From G020350405 sp964513655 (GTDB lineage: Bacteria; Planctomycetota; Phycisphaerae; Sedimentisphaerales; Anaerobacaceae), in contig CAZENQ010000011.1 of assembly GCA_964513655.1 (NCBI GenBank), positions 1 through 57,874 of the forward strand: DNA of 57,874 bases. The letters are read 5' to 3'. Shown one piece after another: positions 1-7,743 of this stretch. The stretch's first letter is position 1, and the number at the start of each line of letters is the position of its first letter. The notes beneath the pieces are model-generated. The model searched no databases and was not told where the DNA came from. It worked only from the letters and a program-made list of their open reading frames with translations. The position numbers and the translations under genes are program-made.

Positions 1-308
1 GAAAAAGCAATCCTAACGCCTGCACCCCCGCCCAAAGGACGGGGCTGAATACGGACGCCTTGAGGCGTTTTGGGTGTCCACCCAAGACAGGCTTGGGTGC
101 TAAACAAGGGGGATATTTCGATTGGTAATTTGTGGTCGGTGGCCAGATCTTTCAACTTCGCTGCGCTTCGCTCAAGATGACAGGGCGGGCCTTCGGCCTC
201 GGTCGGGACGACCGAGGAAAAATTTCATTATTTTTTTATTGAAGGGTGGCCGGCGGTTTGGTAGAAGGAGGGGGATTGGTCTTTGAAAAGGAAATAGAGT
301 CTAACTGC
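1..308. other. Non-coding leader region with several hairpins and a dispersed-repeat fragment
   Basis: No credible gene is seen here. Positions 55-68 are a 6-bp inverted repeat (ACGCCT/AGGCGT). Positions 79-99 are a perfect 8-bp stem (CACCCAAG/CTTGGGTG, 5-nt loop). Its left arm can also pair with GGGTG at 72-76, so two structures exclude each other. Positions about 150-182 carry 'cttcgctcaagatgacag', the reverse complement of the 'TCATC(C/T)TGAGCGA' repeat that recurs near 57573. A weak sigma-70-like pair (TTGAAG 239-244, TAGAAG 262-267, 17-nt spacer) could drive the riboswitch transcript; that assignment is tentative. Confidence 0.4.
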
Positions 309-506
309 AGGTCCGAAAGCGTGTGCTTTCGGATAGTCAAACGGGAACTCGGTTAAAATCCGAGACGGTCGCGCCGCTGTGCGTGTCCGCTCCGATTATA
401 AGAATCGGAAGTCCGAGAGACATTAACCACTGTCCATTACTAAAGTTAGTGCGGGACGGGAAGGCGTTTCTCGGTAGGGCGCAAGTCAGAAAACCTGCCT
501 GTGGTT
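309..506 (+). promoter_or_regulatory. Cobalamin (AdoCbl-type) riboswitch
   Basis: The conserved blocks of the B12 aptamer appear in order. They are an AAACGGGAA block near 339-346, a GGTTAAAATCC block at 352-362, and the core GGTCGCGCCGCTGTG near 367-381 (family consensus GC-CCCGCCACTGT). After these come AAGTCCGAGAGAC at 409-421, CCACTGT at 427-433, GGGAAGGC at 458-465 and AAGTCAGAAAACCTGCCT at 483-500. This RNA binds adenosylcobalamin or related corrinoids and normally switches off downstream transport or salvage genes when B12 is plentiful. Here it precedes a terminator at 605-640 and a PEP-CTERM gene, not btuB or cob genes. A 61-codon ORF inside it is spurious. Confidence 0.93.
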
Positions 507-604
507 AGTTTGATTATTTGCGTGTTCTCGCGAACTGGAGCGCAAGTACGCCGGGGCCCAGAGCGAATATTGTTATTGCGGGCCTGTGTATGTTAGTAAT
601 AAAG

Positions 605-640
605 CCGTCGTTCCTTTTAGCGGGAACGGCGGTTTTTTTT
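605..640 (+). terminator. Intrinsic terminator downstream of the riboswitch (likely expression platform)
   Basis: CCGTCGTTCC (605-614) pairs with GGAACGGCGG (623-632) over 10 bp with one G-U, and eight T residues follow. Its place between the B12 aptamer and the first start codon suggests control by premature termination. I could not identify an explicit anti-terminator arm by eye. Confidence 0.75.
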
Positions 641-775
641 ATTAACAGGCCCCTCGCGATAAGGGGCAAGTTAGAACGAAAGGAGACAAAACAACCAAAA
701 GCTAAAAGCGATAAACAGGGAAGAAGTAAGTTTTTACAAGGAAGTTGTGATTTTTTAGCTGAAGGAGAAAAGAAA

Positions 776-1306
776 ATGTTTTCGAGAATACTGATGAGCA
801 TAATCGTTGTTTTGGCGCTGGCAAGCGGTGGAGCGGTAGCGACGCCGGTCAGTGTCGGGACGGGCGTGAATGATGCGGGGGTTTATATCGAGTGGTCGGA
901 CGGGTTCATTGGGGAATTTGAGGTATGGTTCGGACAGAGCTCCTCCGACACGATTACAGGGGCGGATTTGCTGCTGACTTTACACAGTGAGCTAACGGAT
1001 TTTACTTTGGCGTATACGAACTGGGGAACCGCGGAAGAGCCGGACTTGTTTGTTGACAGCATGGCGTATCTCGGTCATTCGAACGGCGGGTACGGCGGAG
1101 GTGACGACTGGTGGCATTACTGGCTTAAGGACGCCGGCGAGACGAGCTGGACGTCGCCGCTTTATGGTATGTCGAGCCGGGTGGTCGGCGATGGTGACAT
1201 GGACGGCTGGATTTACGGTCGGTCGGGCGCTCCGGTGCCGGAGCCGGCGACGGTTGCGCTGCTGGCCGGCGGCGTAATTTTGCTTCGAAGGAGACGGTAT
1301 GGGTAG
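776..1306 (+). CDS. Exported Trp-rich PEP-CTERM protein under B12 riboswitch
   Basis: A 176-residue exported protein. The start at 776 is chosen because GAAGGAG lies just upstream and a signal peptide follows (MFSRILMSIIVVLALASG..A). An in-frame extension back to 518 would run through the terminator. The C-terminus is a textbook PEP-CTERM signal: VPEPAT, a hydrophobic stretch, then RRRR, so it should be sorted by an exosortase/archaeosortase-type system. The mature part is about 125 residues. It is rich in aromatics, with a DDWWHYWLKD block near residue 118 and a GDGDMDGWIYG block just before the PEP motif. The WxYW...W...G...DGDxxGW pattern faintly recalls the DUF4430/transcobalamin-C-terminal beta domain; that is inference. 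Riboswitch control makes a corrinoid-related surface role plausible. No enzyme motif is visible. Confidence 0.8.
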   Translation: MFSRILMSIIVVLALASGGAVATPVSVGTGVNDAGVYIEWSDGFIGEFEVWFGQSSSDTITGADLLLTLHSELTDFTLAYTNWGTAEEPDLFVDSMAYLGHSNGGYGGGDDWWHYWLKDAGETSWTSPLYGMSSRVVGDGDMDGWIYGRSGAPVPEPATVALLAGGVILLRRRRYG

Positions 1307-1324
1307 GCGGTTAATGGATAGAAC

Positions 1325-1348
1325 GGGCCCCACGGGAAGGTGGGGCCC
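1325..1348 (+). other. Strong intercistronic hairpin
   Basis: GGGCCCCAC (1325-1333) and GTGGGGCCC (1340-1348) form a perfect 9-bp stem with a 6-nt GGGAAG loop, 19 nt after the PEP-CTERM stop codon. No T-run follows (atatatatt), so it is better read as an mRNA-stability or processing element, or a leaky terminator that sets a ratio between genes 1 and 2. Confidence 0.6.
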
Positions 1349-1404
1349 ATATATATTGCTGCTCCCTGTGGGATAAACTGTGCAGGAATGAGAGGGCGTG
1401 TTGG

Positions 1405-2403
1405 ATGTCAATTTTGTTAGAAGCTGTGAGTATGTTGCTGGTGTTGGGGGTGGCAGGATACGATGCGAATGATTTTGCAGTAGAAGTTGTTGAGTATGTT
1501 GAAGGTGATGGAGTAGGTGTAGATGGGCTATCGGGCCAGCCTTTTAACGACCCTAATACCGCTCTGGGCAGACCTACTTTAGAAACAACCGGCGACGGCT
1601 GGTATATACCGGCTGATGAAGATGTCCCTGTTGTGCCGGTGTACCCGGCGTGGCGGTCGTTCGAGGTGGTGACGGTAGGCGGCGGCGGGGAGCTTGTACT
1701 GCGTTTTAACCATCGGGTGGGGGACGATGAGAACAATCCGTATGGTATTGATTTTATTATGTTCGGCAACGCGAGGTGGGGGATAGCGGGAGGCGGGTCG
1801 TGGGGGCCGGGGTCCGACCCGGAGACTGTTACGGTCGGGACTACTTTTTATAAAGAGCTTGGCATTGTCGCCGTAAGTCAGGACGGCGACGACTGGTATG
1901 AATTGTCCACCGGGCCGTATGCGGATGATTTTGCGGCGACGGCGGGTTATCGGTGGGACGATGTTAACGATGAGTGGGGGCAGGAGCTGGACCCGACCCG
2001 GCCGGTGGACCCGAATTTGACGGCAAGCGATTTTGACGGCAACAGTGTCGCTGAGATAATCGAGATTTACGATGGTTCCGCAGGAGGCGCGGGCTTTGAT
2101 ATAAAAGGGCTTGACGCAAATGATTATACAGCGCTGGCTGTTGATTCGAATACGGGGCAGAGGTGGATTCAATATGTGAGGATAGAGGATGACCCGTGCA
2201 GTCCGGGGACGCCGGAGGTGGATGCGGTTTCGGATGTGAGCTGCTGCGGGGATTACAGGCACGAATATCCTGCGGGCGACCTTAACGCGGACTGCAGAGT
2301 GAACCTGTTTGACTTTGCGATTGTGGCGGTGGACTGGAATGATATGTCGGATGTTGCCGAGGTTACGGATAACTGGTTAGAGTGCAGTTGGGAATGTGAG
2401 TGA
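1405..2403 (+). CDS. Exported jelly-roll-like surface protein with dockerin-type tail
   Basis: 332 residues with a short hydrophobic N-terminus (VSMLLVLGVAG) that looks like a signal peptide. The body has features I associate with beta-sandwich surface proteins: a VTVGGGGELVLRF strand pair, IDFIMFGN, a VAVSQDGDDWYEL block, GGAGFDIKGL and TPEVDAV. The end is a dockerin-like segment with one good calcium loop (DLNADCRVNLFD followed by FAIVAVDW); the second EF-hand is degenerate. Such tails are common on exported proteins of Phycisphaerae. Together with the gene before and the pseudopilin after, it forms a same-strand run behind the B12 riboswitch. Surface proteins of similar make-up occur in bacterial B12-uptake loci, so corrinoid capture is a fair guess but unproven. 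Function otherwise unknown. Confidence 0.7.
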   Translation: MSILLEAVSMLLVLGVAGYDANDFAVEVVEYVEGDGVGVDGLSGQPFNDPNTALGRPTLETTGDGWYIPADEDVPVVPVYPAWRSFEVVTVGGGGELVLRFNHRVGDDENNPYGIDFIMFGNARWGIAGGGSWGPGSDPETVTVGTTFYKELGIVAVSQDGDDWYELSTGPYADDFAATAGYRWDDVNDEWGQELDPTRPVDPNLTASDFDGNSVAEIIEIYDGSAGGAGFDIKGLDANDYTALAVDSNTGQRWIQYVRIEDDPCSPGTPEVDAVSDVSCCGDYRHEYPAGDLNADCRVNLFDFAIVAVDWNDMSDVAEVTDNWLECSWECE

Positions 2404-2406
2404 CTG

Positions 2407-3189
2407 GTGGGACAGGGTATGCCAAGAAAGGCTTTTACACTAATAGAGGTGCTCGTGGTGGTAGCGGTGGTGTCTCTGCTGATGGCGGTGTTGATGCCTG
2501 CGCTGGCGAGGGCGCGGCAGCAGGGCAAAAGTGTTCTGTGTATGAGTAATCTGCGGCAGTTAGCGATAGCGGCGCAGATGTATGCGAACGGTAACGATGA
2601 TTATTTTCCGCTGGCGATGGTGACGGAGACGGACGGATCGCTGTATAAATTGTGCGCGTGGGATTTTACATCGATTAAAAATTGGAATACACTTGAGCAA
2701 AAAGTAATTCCCGGTATATTATGGCAGGGTGAGACAATTGAGAAGATACAACAGTGTCCATCTTTCAAGGGTAGCCATAATTGGTTTGCAGACCCGTACA
2801 CCGGTTACAATTATAATACGAGTTACATCGGGGGCAGGGCGGCGGTGAAGGACGGCGAGGTGGTCAGTGAGACTGTCGTTATGTCGTCGAAGGTCGGTGA
2901 GGTGCGCAGGCCTGAGAAGTGTGCGCTATTCGGGGACGGGCAGTGGGGCGGGGGGGCAAACAAGTTTATGCGTTCGCCGTTTGGTGGCAAGCTCGATGAG
3001 AATTTCTCCGGTCGGTATGCGGGGACACAGGGGTATCGGCACTTGGGCAAGACAAACGTTGCGTGGTGTGACGGGTCTGTAAAGTCGGTGGAGGAGTGTT
3101 TTACGGAGGCGCATGCAGGCGAAAGGGAATATATTGCGGAGGGGACGGGTTTTCTGTCGGCAGACAACAGTGCATACGACCTGGAATAA
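2407..3189 (+). CDS. Type II secretion pseudopilin-like protein (prepilin N-terminal methylation signal, H-x9-DG end)
   Basis: About 256-260 residues. The start is GTG 2407, or ATG 2419, which gives MPRKAFTLIEV directly. The N-terminus is a prepilin signal: RKAF|TLIEVLVVVAVVSLLMAVLMPAL, with cleavage before the Phe-Thr-Leu-Ile-Glu block, conserved Glu5 and one hydrophobic helix. NLRQLAIAAQMYANGNDDYFP then follows, as in the many pseudopilin-like proteins of Planctomycetes. Near the C-terminus is HLGKTNVAWCDGSV, the H-x9-DG motif typical of this group. These proteins are processed by a prepilin peptidase and sit in the envelope; their individual roles are mostly unknown. Only 3 nt separate it from the preceding stop, so it is very probably co-transcribed with the two riboswitch-controlled genes. 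Confidence 0.82.
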   Translation: MGQGMPRKAFTLIEVLVVVAVVSLLMAVLMPALARARQQGKSVLCMSNLRQLAIAAQMYANGNDDYFPLAMVTETDGSLYKLCAWDFTSIKNWNTLEQKVIPGILWQGETIEKIQQCPSFKGSHNWFADPYTGYNYNTSYIGGRAAVKDGEVVSETVVMSSKVGEVRRPEKCALFGDGQWGGGANKFMRSPFGGKLDENFSGRYAGTQGYRHLGKTNVAWCDGSVKSVEECFTEAHAGEREYIAEGTGFLSADNSAYDLE

Positions 3190-3227
3190 AATGGTTTTTA
3201 AGGCTCAGGGATAGTATAATTGGCGGG

Positions 3228-4007
3228 GTGGGTACGTTAAGAGCAAAAGGGGTTTGCGGAAGGTTAAAAAAGGCAGGGGAGCTTGTGCTGGGAGGATTGA
3301 ATCATCTTCTCTGGCCGGCGGTGTGTATAAACTGCAAGCGGAGTATTTGTGAGCGCGACCGGAGCCTGTGCAAGGAGTGCTGGGGACAGCTTCTGGCGTG
3401 TACTGGCGCGGACTACTGCCCCAGCTGCGGGCGGGACGTCAGCAGATACGCACTGGTTGAAGGCGCTTGTCCTGACTGCCAGGGCAGGAAGATACACTTT
3501 GACGGGATAGCACGGTCGGGGTTCTATTCGGGGAGCCTGCAGAGGATGATACTGACTTTTAAGTATTACGGCCGGACGGAATTAGATTCGACGCTGGGTT
3601 TCTTGGTCAATTCCGCGCTGCAGGGAAGCAGTTTTCTTGACGAGATTGAATTTTTTGTTCCTGTTCCCTTGCACTGGTCGAGGCGACTTGCCCGCGGGTA
3701 CAATCAGTCGATGATTCTGGCCAAGAGGCTAAAACACGCGAGAGCAAAGATTAATACAGAGCTTGTCAGGGTCCGGCGGACGAAATCGCAGCCGGCGATG
3801 CCGACGCCCGCTGCGCGTGCCAAGAACGTGGCCGGGGCGTTTGCCGTTCGGCGCGGACATAAATTTGCCGGGCGGACGGTCTGTCTTGTAGATGATATTA
3901 AGACAACCGGCGCGACGCTAAATGAATGTGCAAAGACGTTAAAAGAGGCAGGAGCAGCAAAGGTCTTCGCGGTGGTTTTGGCGGTGGCGGGCCAGGACAT
4001 CAGCTAA
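3228..4007 (+). CDS. comF: ComF-family phosphoribosyltransferase-like protein
   Basis: About 259 residues from GTG 3228. The open frame extends back to 3096 but would overlap the pseudopilin, and no start has a clear Shine-Dalgarno; GTG 3285 is an alternative. The N-terminal part is a zinc-ribbon pair: WPAVCINCKRSIC, then CKECW, then YCPSCGRDV and CPDC. The C-terminal part is the PRT fold with the PRPP loop VCLVDDIKTTGATLNECA, and VPVPLHWSRRLARGYNQS is the family hallmark. ComF proteins assist natural transformation in some bacteria, probably in handling single-stranded DNA, but occur far more widely. It follows the pseudopilin closely but has no obvious link to B12. Confidence 0.85.
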   Translation: MGTLRAKGVCGRLKKAGELVLGGLNHLLWPAVCINCKRSICERDRSLCKECWGQLLACTGADYCPSCGRDVSRYALVEGACPDCQGRKIHFDGIARSGFYSGSLQRMILTFKYYGRTELDSTLGFLVNSALQGSSFLDEIEFFVPVPLHWSRRLARGYNQSMILAKRLKHARAKINTELVRVRRTKSQPAMPTPAARAKNVAGAFAVRRGHKFAGRTVCLVDDIKTTGATLNECAKTLKEAGAAKVFAVVLAVAGQDIS

Positions 4008-4133
4008 GTTTATCGAAATAAAGTCCGCAATAATCCTTCGACCTGGTGAAGGCCAGTTCAGGATAAGATTCGGATGCTAAGTATTGTTAGGCCGCTCGAC
4101 AGGCCCGCCAAACGGACAGTGGGTTGCTGAGGG
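4008..4133. repeat. Short intergenic spacer with dispersed-repeat-like fragment
   Basis: The spacer lies between the convergent comF and membrane-methyltransferase genes. It carries 'ccttcgacctggtgaagg' followed by 'cagttcaggataag' (about 4036-4066), which resembles the 'CTTCGAC...TCAGGATAAG' type of dispersed repeat. No gene or clear terminator is seen. Confidence 0.3.
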
Positions 4134-6599
4134 TCACGATGTGAATGTGGCATGAATAAAGCTCAACTTTACGGACGATAAAAGTCCGAGGCCACCAATA
4201 AGATAAATAACCGCGGCGGTAATGATAGTGACCGTAAAGCCGAAATGAATACTCAACAACACACAGACGATACTGCCTATTACGGTAGCGAAGCTGTTAA
4301 CGGCCCAGGCCCAGGGTCTTGCCGCTGGATCTGTGCGCTGAATGATACGCAGGCCCGTCGGAAAAGGCATGCCCATAACGAGGGCCAGAGGGGCTATCGC
4401 GAGGATAGCGACCAAACATCGGACAGGTTGGTTCAAGAACAGCAATCTGTCTACTATAAGATTATGAATCCATAACTGGACAAAGACAAGAACAATGACA
4501 AGTACAAGCATTATCGCAAGGGACCGGCCGAGAGATACTTTGAAATTTTTTGCAATGAAGCTGCCTAAACCGGAAAAAAAGAGTATCGAAGCGAGGGTTA
4601 CTGCCATACTATAAACCGGACCACCAACAAAGACGGAGTATTTCTGGAGCAGTGCAATCTCAATGAGAATAAAAGCCAGACCGAGGGCGGCAAAATACAG
4701 AAAGACACCGAACCTGCCGGGCCGAGAGATATGCAGACGTCGATGCACAAATAACGGTGCGATAATGAAAATTATGCTTAAGAGCATCATCTGAAACAAG
4801 CTAAAGGCAAGGATAATAAAGCCCAGTGGAATCCTCGTCATACTGTAACCGCCTTTGCTGTCGGCCAGACCGCCCCTAGCGCCAGTCATCTCAAGTACAG
4901 ATTTCCAGCGATAAAACTGAAAGAAAAAGGGGTCATCATCGGTGGTGGGCCTGATGTTAAAGCGATGAACGGCAATCATTTTTGCCCTGTCAGCCTGATT
5001 AGCGCGTATTACACCATCAAAGGCGTTTGAGCGTTTTGTGAAAGGGTCATACAGGACATCAAACTGTCTCTCTGTGGCCCACTGTTGTATTTTAGCAATC
5101 TGGTCTTTCGTAAAGCTGGTGCGCTTTAGTAAGACCTCTGCCCAGGGTGGACGGTTGTAGTAGGCTGGTCCTGCAACAACGACAAAGTGACTTTCCGCAT
5201 CTTCAATACCAAGCCTATCAAGCATCTGTAATTGAGTTGCTACCAGCCTGAGCGACTCCCTGGGCGGCTCAAACAACCAGCGAGAAAACGACAAAATCCC
5301 ATGTTCAGTTAGATGTGCCCAGTAGGCAGCCATAGCTTCTGTGGTATAAAGGAAATTTTCAGCCAGTGCGTAAGCTCCGCTGGAAAGAGCGGTGTATGTA
5401 TCGACACCGGATAGTTGTATAACGTCAAATTGTTCGGTATTTCGACTTAAAAAGTGTCTGCCCTCACTTACCACAATTCTGAATCGGTCATCAAGCCATA
5501 AAGAGGTACACTCATCTCGATATTTTCTTTCGACGGCATCAACGATTATGGGATTGAGGTCTACTCCCAAGACGTCGGAAGAACCGTTATGAAGCGCGAT
5601 AAGTGCGTCTATCCCACCGCCAACACCTATCACGAGAACTTTCTGAGCAGGCTGAACAACGTAAGGTATGCCCTGAAGGTATTCTCCAAGAATAGAGGAA
5701 CTTTCGGGTCTATCCGACATAGCCATTATACCAGTAGGTGCGGCACCATCCTGATAGATACCGCGAACAAGGGGAGGATTGTCACGGTAGCGTCTTGATA
5801 AGGCGCCGCCGAACGAGACGTACATTGACTCAGGAGATGTGATATCGATTTTGCCCGTGATGTGCCATCTGGAATATACGATCTTATGCTCATCCCGGAA
5901 AAGGTCTTTGCTTGGGGGGTAATAGAGTGGCATAAAATCTGTAAACACAGCCAGCATCAAAGATGCAAGAGAAGCGAATATCGTTGAAACATATAAGAAC
6001 CTCTGTCGCCTTGTTCCTTCAAAGGCAAGTATAAGGGCCGAAAGAGCCGCGAGAGATGCCCCCAAAAAAATACCGCCAACGGCACCGATATAGTTTATTA
6101 CAAACAGCGACATCAATGCACCGGAACCTGCGCCGGCCAGATCCGCAAAATAGAAAAGATTCACCTTGTCACCAGCCAGAGCAACAAGCCTGCAGATGCA
6201 TACACCGGCGAAGAAAAAAGGTATGCCCATTAGAATATATAAAATCAACAAACTTATGGAGTTGCTGTAATCATTGCGGGTAATAATATCGGTAGGATAA
6301 AATCGGATTTTGGTGAGCAGAAAAATTGCTGCTATAAGGGTAGCGGCAAAGAGCGAGGCAAATTTGGCCAAACGTGCATCGGCCTTTTTTTCTTCAGAAA
6401 AGCTTTTTGAAACGGTGATATAACTTCCCGCAGCACCGAAACCCAAAAGGGCCAGACTAATAATCAGATATGCAAAGTGATGCCAGCTGAGCACCGAGAA
6501 AATCCGCGTCAGACAAATCTCAAGCATCAATACCGTAAAAGACAATAAAAACAGAGCCACTAACTTCCTTCCCTGTCGATGCATAAATAAAACTCCCAA
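4134..6599 (-). CDS. Polytopic membrane protein with spermidine-synthase-like methyltransferase-fold core
   Basis: 821 residues (or 816 from the inner Met). About seven transmembrane helices occupy residues 1-230, beginning LFLLSFTVLMLEICLTRIF. A soluble Rossmann domain follows with VLVIGVGGGIDALIAL and GVDLNPIIVDAV, the glycine-rich and acidic motifs of the spermidine synthase/SAM-methyltransferase fold. It is followed by DVIQLSGVDTYTA. About seven more helices lie at roughly 590-815. Such SpeE-like membrane fusions are widespread in Planctomycetes and Deltaproteobacteria. Their substrate is not established, and I do not see enough to claim polyamine synthesis. The gene stands alone on its strand between comF and a kinase, so context gives no further clue. 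Confidence 0.75.
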   Translation of the reverse strand: MGVLFMHRQGRKLVALFLLSFTVLMLEICLTRIFSVLSWHHFAYLIISLALLGFGAAGSYITVSKSFSEEKKADARLAKFASLFAATLIAAIFLLTKIRFYPTDIITRNDYSNSISLLILYILMGIPFFFAGVCICRLVALAGDKVNLFYFADLAGAGSGALMSLFVINYIGAVGGIFLGASLAALSALILAFEGTRRQRFLYVSTIFASLASLMLAVFTDFMPLYYPPSKDLFRDEHKIVYSRWHITGKIDITSPESMYVSFGGALSRRYRDNPPLVRGIYQDGAAPTGIMAMSDRPESSSILGEYLQGIPYVVQPAQKVLVIGVGGGIDALIALHNGSSDVLGVDLNPIIVDAVERKYRDECTSLWLDDRFRIVVSEGRHFLSRNTEQFDVIQLSGVDTYTALSSGAYALAENFLYTTEAMAAYWAHLTEHGILSFSRWLFEPPRESLRLVATQLQMLDRLGIEDAESHFVVVAGPAYYNRPPWAEVLLKRTSFTKDQIAKIQQWATERQFDVLYDPFTKRSNAFDGVIRANQADRAKMIAVHRFNIRPTTDDDPFFFQFYRWKSVLEMTGARGGLADSKGGYSMTRIPLGFIILAFSLFQMMLLSIIFIIAPLFVHRRLHISRPGRFGVFLYFAALGLAFILIEIALLQKYSVFVGGPVYSMAVTLASILFFSGLGSFIAKNFKVSLGRSLAIMLVLVIVLVFVQLWIHNLIVDRLLFLNQPVRCLVAILAIAPLALVMGMPFPTGLRIIQRTDPAARPWAWAVNSFATVIGSIVCVLLSIHFGFTVTIITAAVIYLIGGLGLLSSVKLSFIHATFTS

Positions 6600-6820
6600 G
6601 ATAAAGGTTAAAAAATTAAATCAATATATGTAGCAGGCTATTCTACTATACCATTAAATTTTGTTTCTTCAAGCAACCGTTGTGAAACCTGGCCAGCAAA
6701 AGCAGTCGTGCAGCACCGATAAGGCACACGGCCATATCTTTCTGGATTCCCGCTTTCGCGGGAATGACACATTCGAGGGTCTGTTTTTGCGAGAGGCCGT
6801 AAGTGAAGCGGAGATGGTTA
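6600..6820. repeat. Intergenic region with a palindromic dispersed element
   Basis: It contains 'ggattcccgctttcgcgggaatgaca' (about 6744-6769). Its core is the inverted repeat TTCCCGC/GCGGGAA around a TTTC loop, the 'GGATTCCCGC..GCGGGAATGAC' element scattered through many bacterial genomes. It could act as a weak bidirectional hairpin between the divergent upstream end of the membrane protein and the 3' end of the kinase gene. No gene is seen. Confidence 0.45.
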
Positions 6821-7633
6821 TTATGTGGGCTGATGGGGGGTGTTTTGTGAGGTGAGGGGGTCTTTTGGCTGGAGGCGCCTTAGGAGATTGCGGCGGAGGT
6901 TTCTTAAAGGGGTGGCGGCGAGGCGATGGAGCTGAATCGCTTTGCTGGTGGGGCGTGACAGCGGGCGTTCGTCGGGTGTCAGCAGTTCCGGAGCGAGCTT
7001 TCGCTTGTGTTTGTAAAGATGATAGATGTCCGCCTTTTGTAAGGTGTTCCTCAGATAAGAGGTAAGTCGATGGGATAGGAGGAGGCGGTTGGGGACATAA
7101 AGGGATATCTGAAAGTCGACGAGGTAGGGCCGGCCATCGGAGCCGAGGATGATGTTGTCTTGCTTGTTCGTATCGAGGTAAACGATGCCTGCGTGGTGTA
7201 TCTGCCGGAGGAGTTTCAGCAACCTGTCAAAGAAATCGTCGGGGAGTTTTTCCTTGTTCTCTTTTAGTGTTCGGCCCGGGATGTACTGATATATGAATCC
7301 TGTCGTGCCATAGCGTTGGAGGAGGCGCGGCGTTCCCTGGACGTGGTTTAGTCGTCGGATGATAGAGATTTGGTGTGAGCAAAGCATCTGGCCCAGCCAG
7401 GCCAGAGGCAGGCCGAGGAAATGCTGCTGGCGATTGAGCTTTAAGATAATTTGTTGCGGCGTAGGTATCCGGGGTTCCAGCGACTTGTTGGAGGATTCAT
7501 AAAGAGCGGTTGCGGCGAAGAAATCATGCTTTAAGACTTGAGACAGACGGTAAGAATTTTCGCCAACCGCGATTTGGGCGGGCAGCGGTTTTTCGCCACA
7601 AGCGTACAACTGATACTGAAGTGTCCTTCGCAT
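6821..7633 (-). CDS. WaaP/RIO-like small-molecule or LPS kinase
   Basis: 270 residues, preceded by an AGAGG ribosome site. It has a protein-kinase-like fold. A lysine in IILK (residue 65) is the likely ATP-anchoring residue, then HHAGIVYLDTNKQDNII carries the catalytic Asp154 and metal-binding Asn160. VDFQ at 172-174 replaces the DFG triplet. This is the reduced pattern of the lipopolysaccharide-core kinases (WaaP/KdkA) and related RIO-type kinases, not of eukaryote-type Ser/Thr kinases. The C-terminal 60 residues are strongly basic (Arg/Lys-rich), which would suit work at the membrane face. It lies downstream of the XRE/S24 regulator on the same strand, 110 bp away. Sugar phosphorylation in lipid A or core assembly is the best guess. 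Confidence 0.65.
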   Translation of the reverse strand: MRRTLQYQLYACGEKPLPAQIAVGENSYRLSQVLKHDFFAATALYESSNKSLEPRIPTPQQIILKLNRQQHFLGLPLAWLGQMLCSHQISIIRRLNHVQGTPRLLQRYGTTGFIYQYIPGRTLKENKEKLPDDFFDRLLKLLRQIHHAGIVYLDTNKQDNIILGSDGRPYLVDFQISLYVPNRLLLSHRLTSYLRNTLQKADIYHLYKHKRKLAPELLTPDERPLSRPTSKAIQLHRLAATPLRNLRRNLLRRLQPKDPLTSQNTPHQPT

Positions 7634-7698
7634 TACTTAGCCTCTTACAGGAGCAAAAAGCTAATGAGACCCCTACATTTCAGTATACCGCCAAGCAC

Positions 7699-7711
7699 TA
7701 CGCTAAGCGTA
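7699..7711. promoter_or_regulatory. 13-bp palindrome in front of the kinase gene (possible operator)
   Basis: TACGCT-A-AGCGTA is a perfect 6+6 inverted repeat around one central base, in the AT-rich 110-bp gap between the XRE/S24 regulator and the kinase it precedes. Size and symmetry suit an HTH dimer. That the neighbouring repressor binds it is only a hypothesis. Confidence 0.35.
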
Positions 7712-7743
7712 CTGTATAATTTATCTAATCTGCGCTTGAAGGG

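Noticed and set aside
323..508. 61-codon open reading frame on the plus strand
   Set aside because: It lies wholly inside the cobalamin riboswitch; the conserved RNA motifs explain the sequence.
518..775. N-terminal extension of the PEP-CTERM gene
   Set aside because: It would run through the intrinsic terminator at 605-640. The ATG at 776 has a good ribosome site and starts a signal peptide.
3096..3227. Start of comF at 3096
   Set aside because: It overlaps the pseudopilin by more than 90 bp and the extra residues do not match the family.
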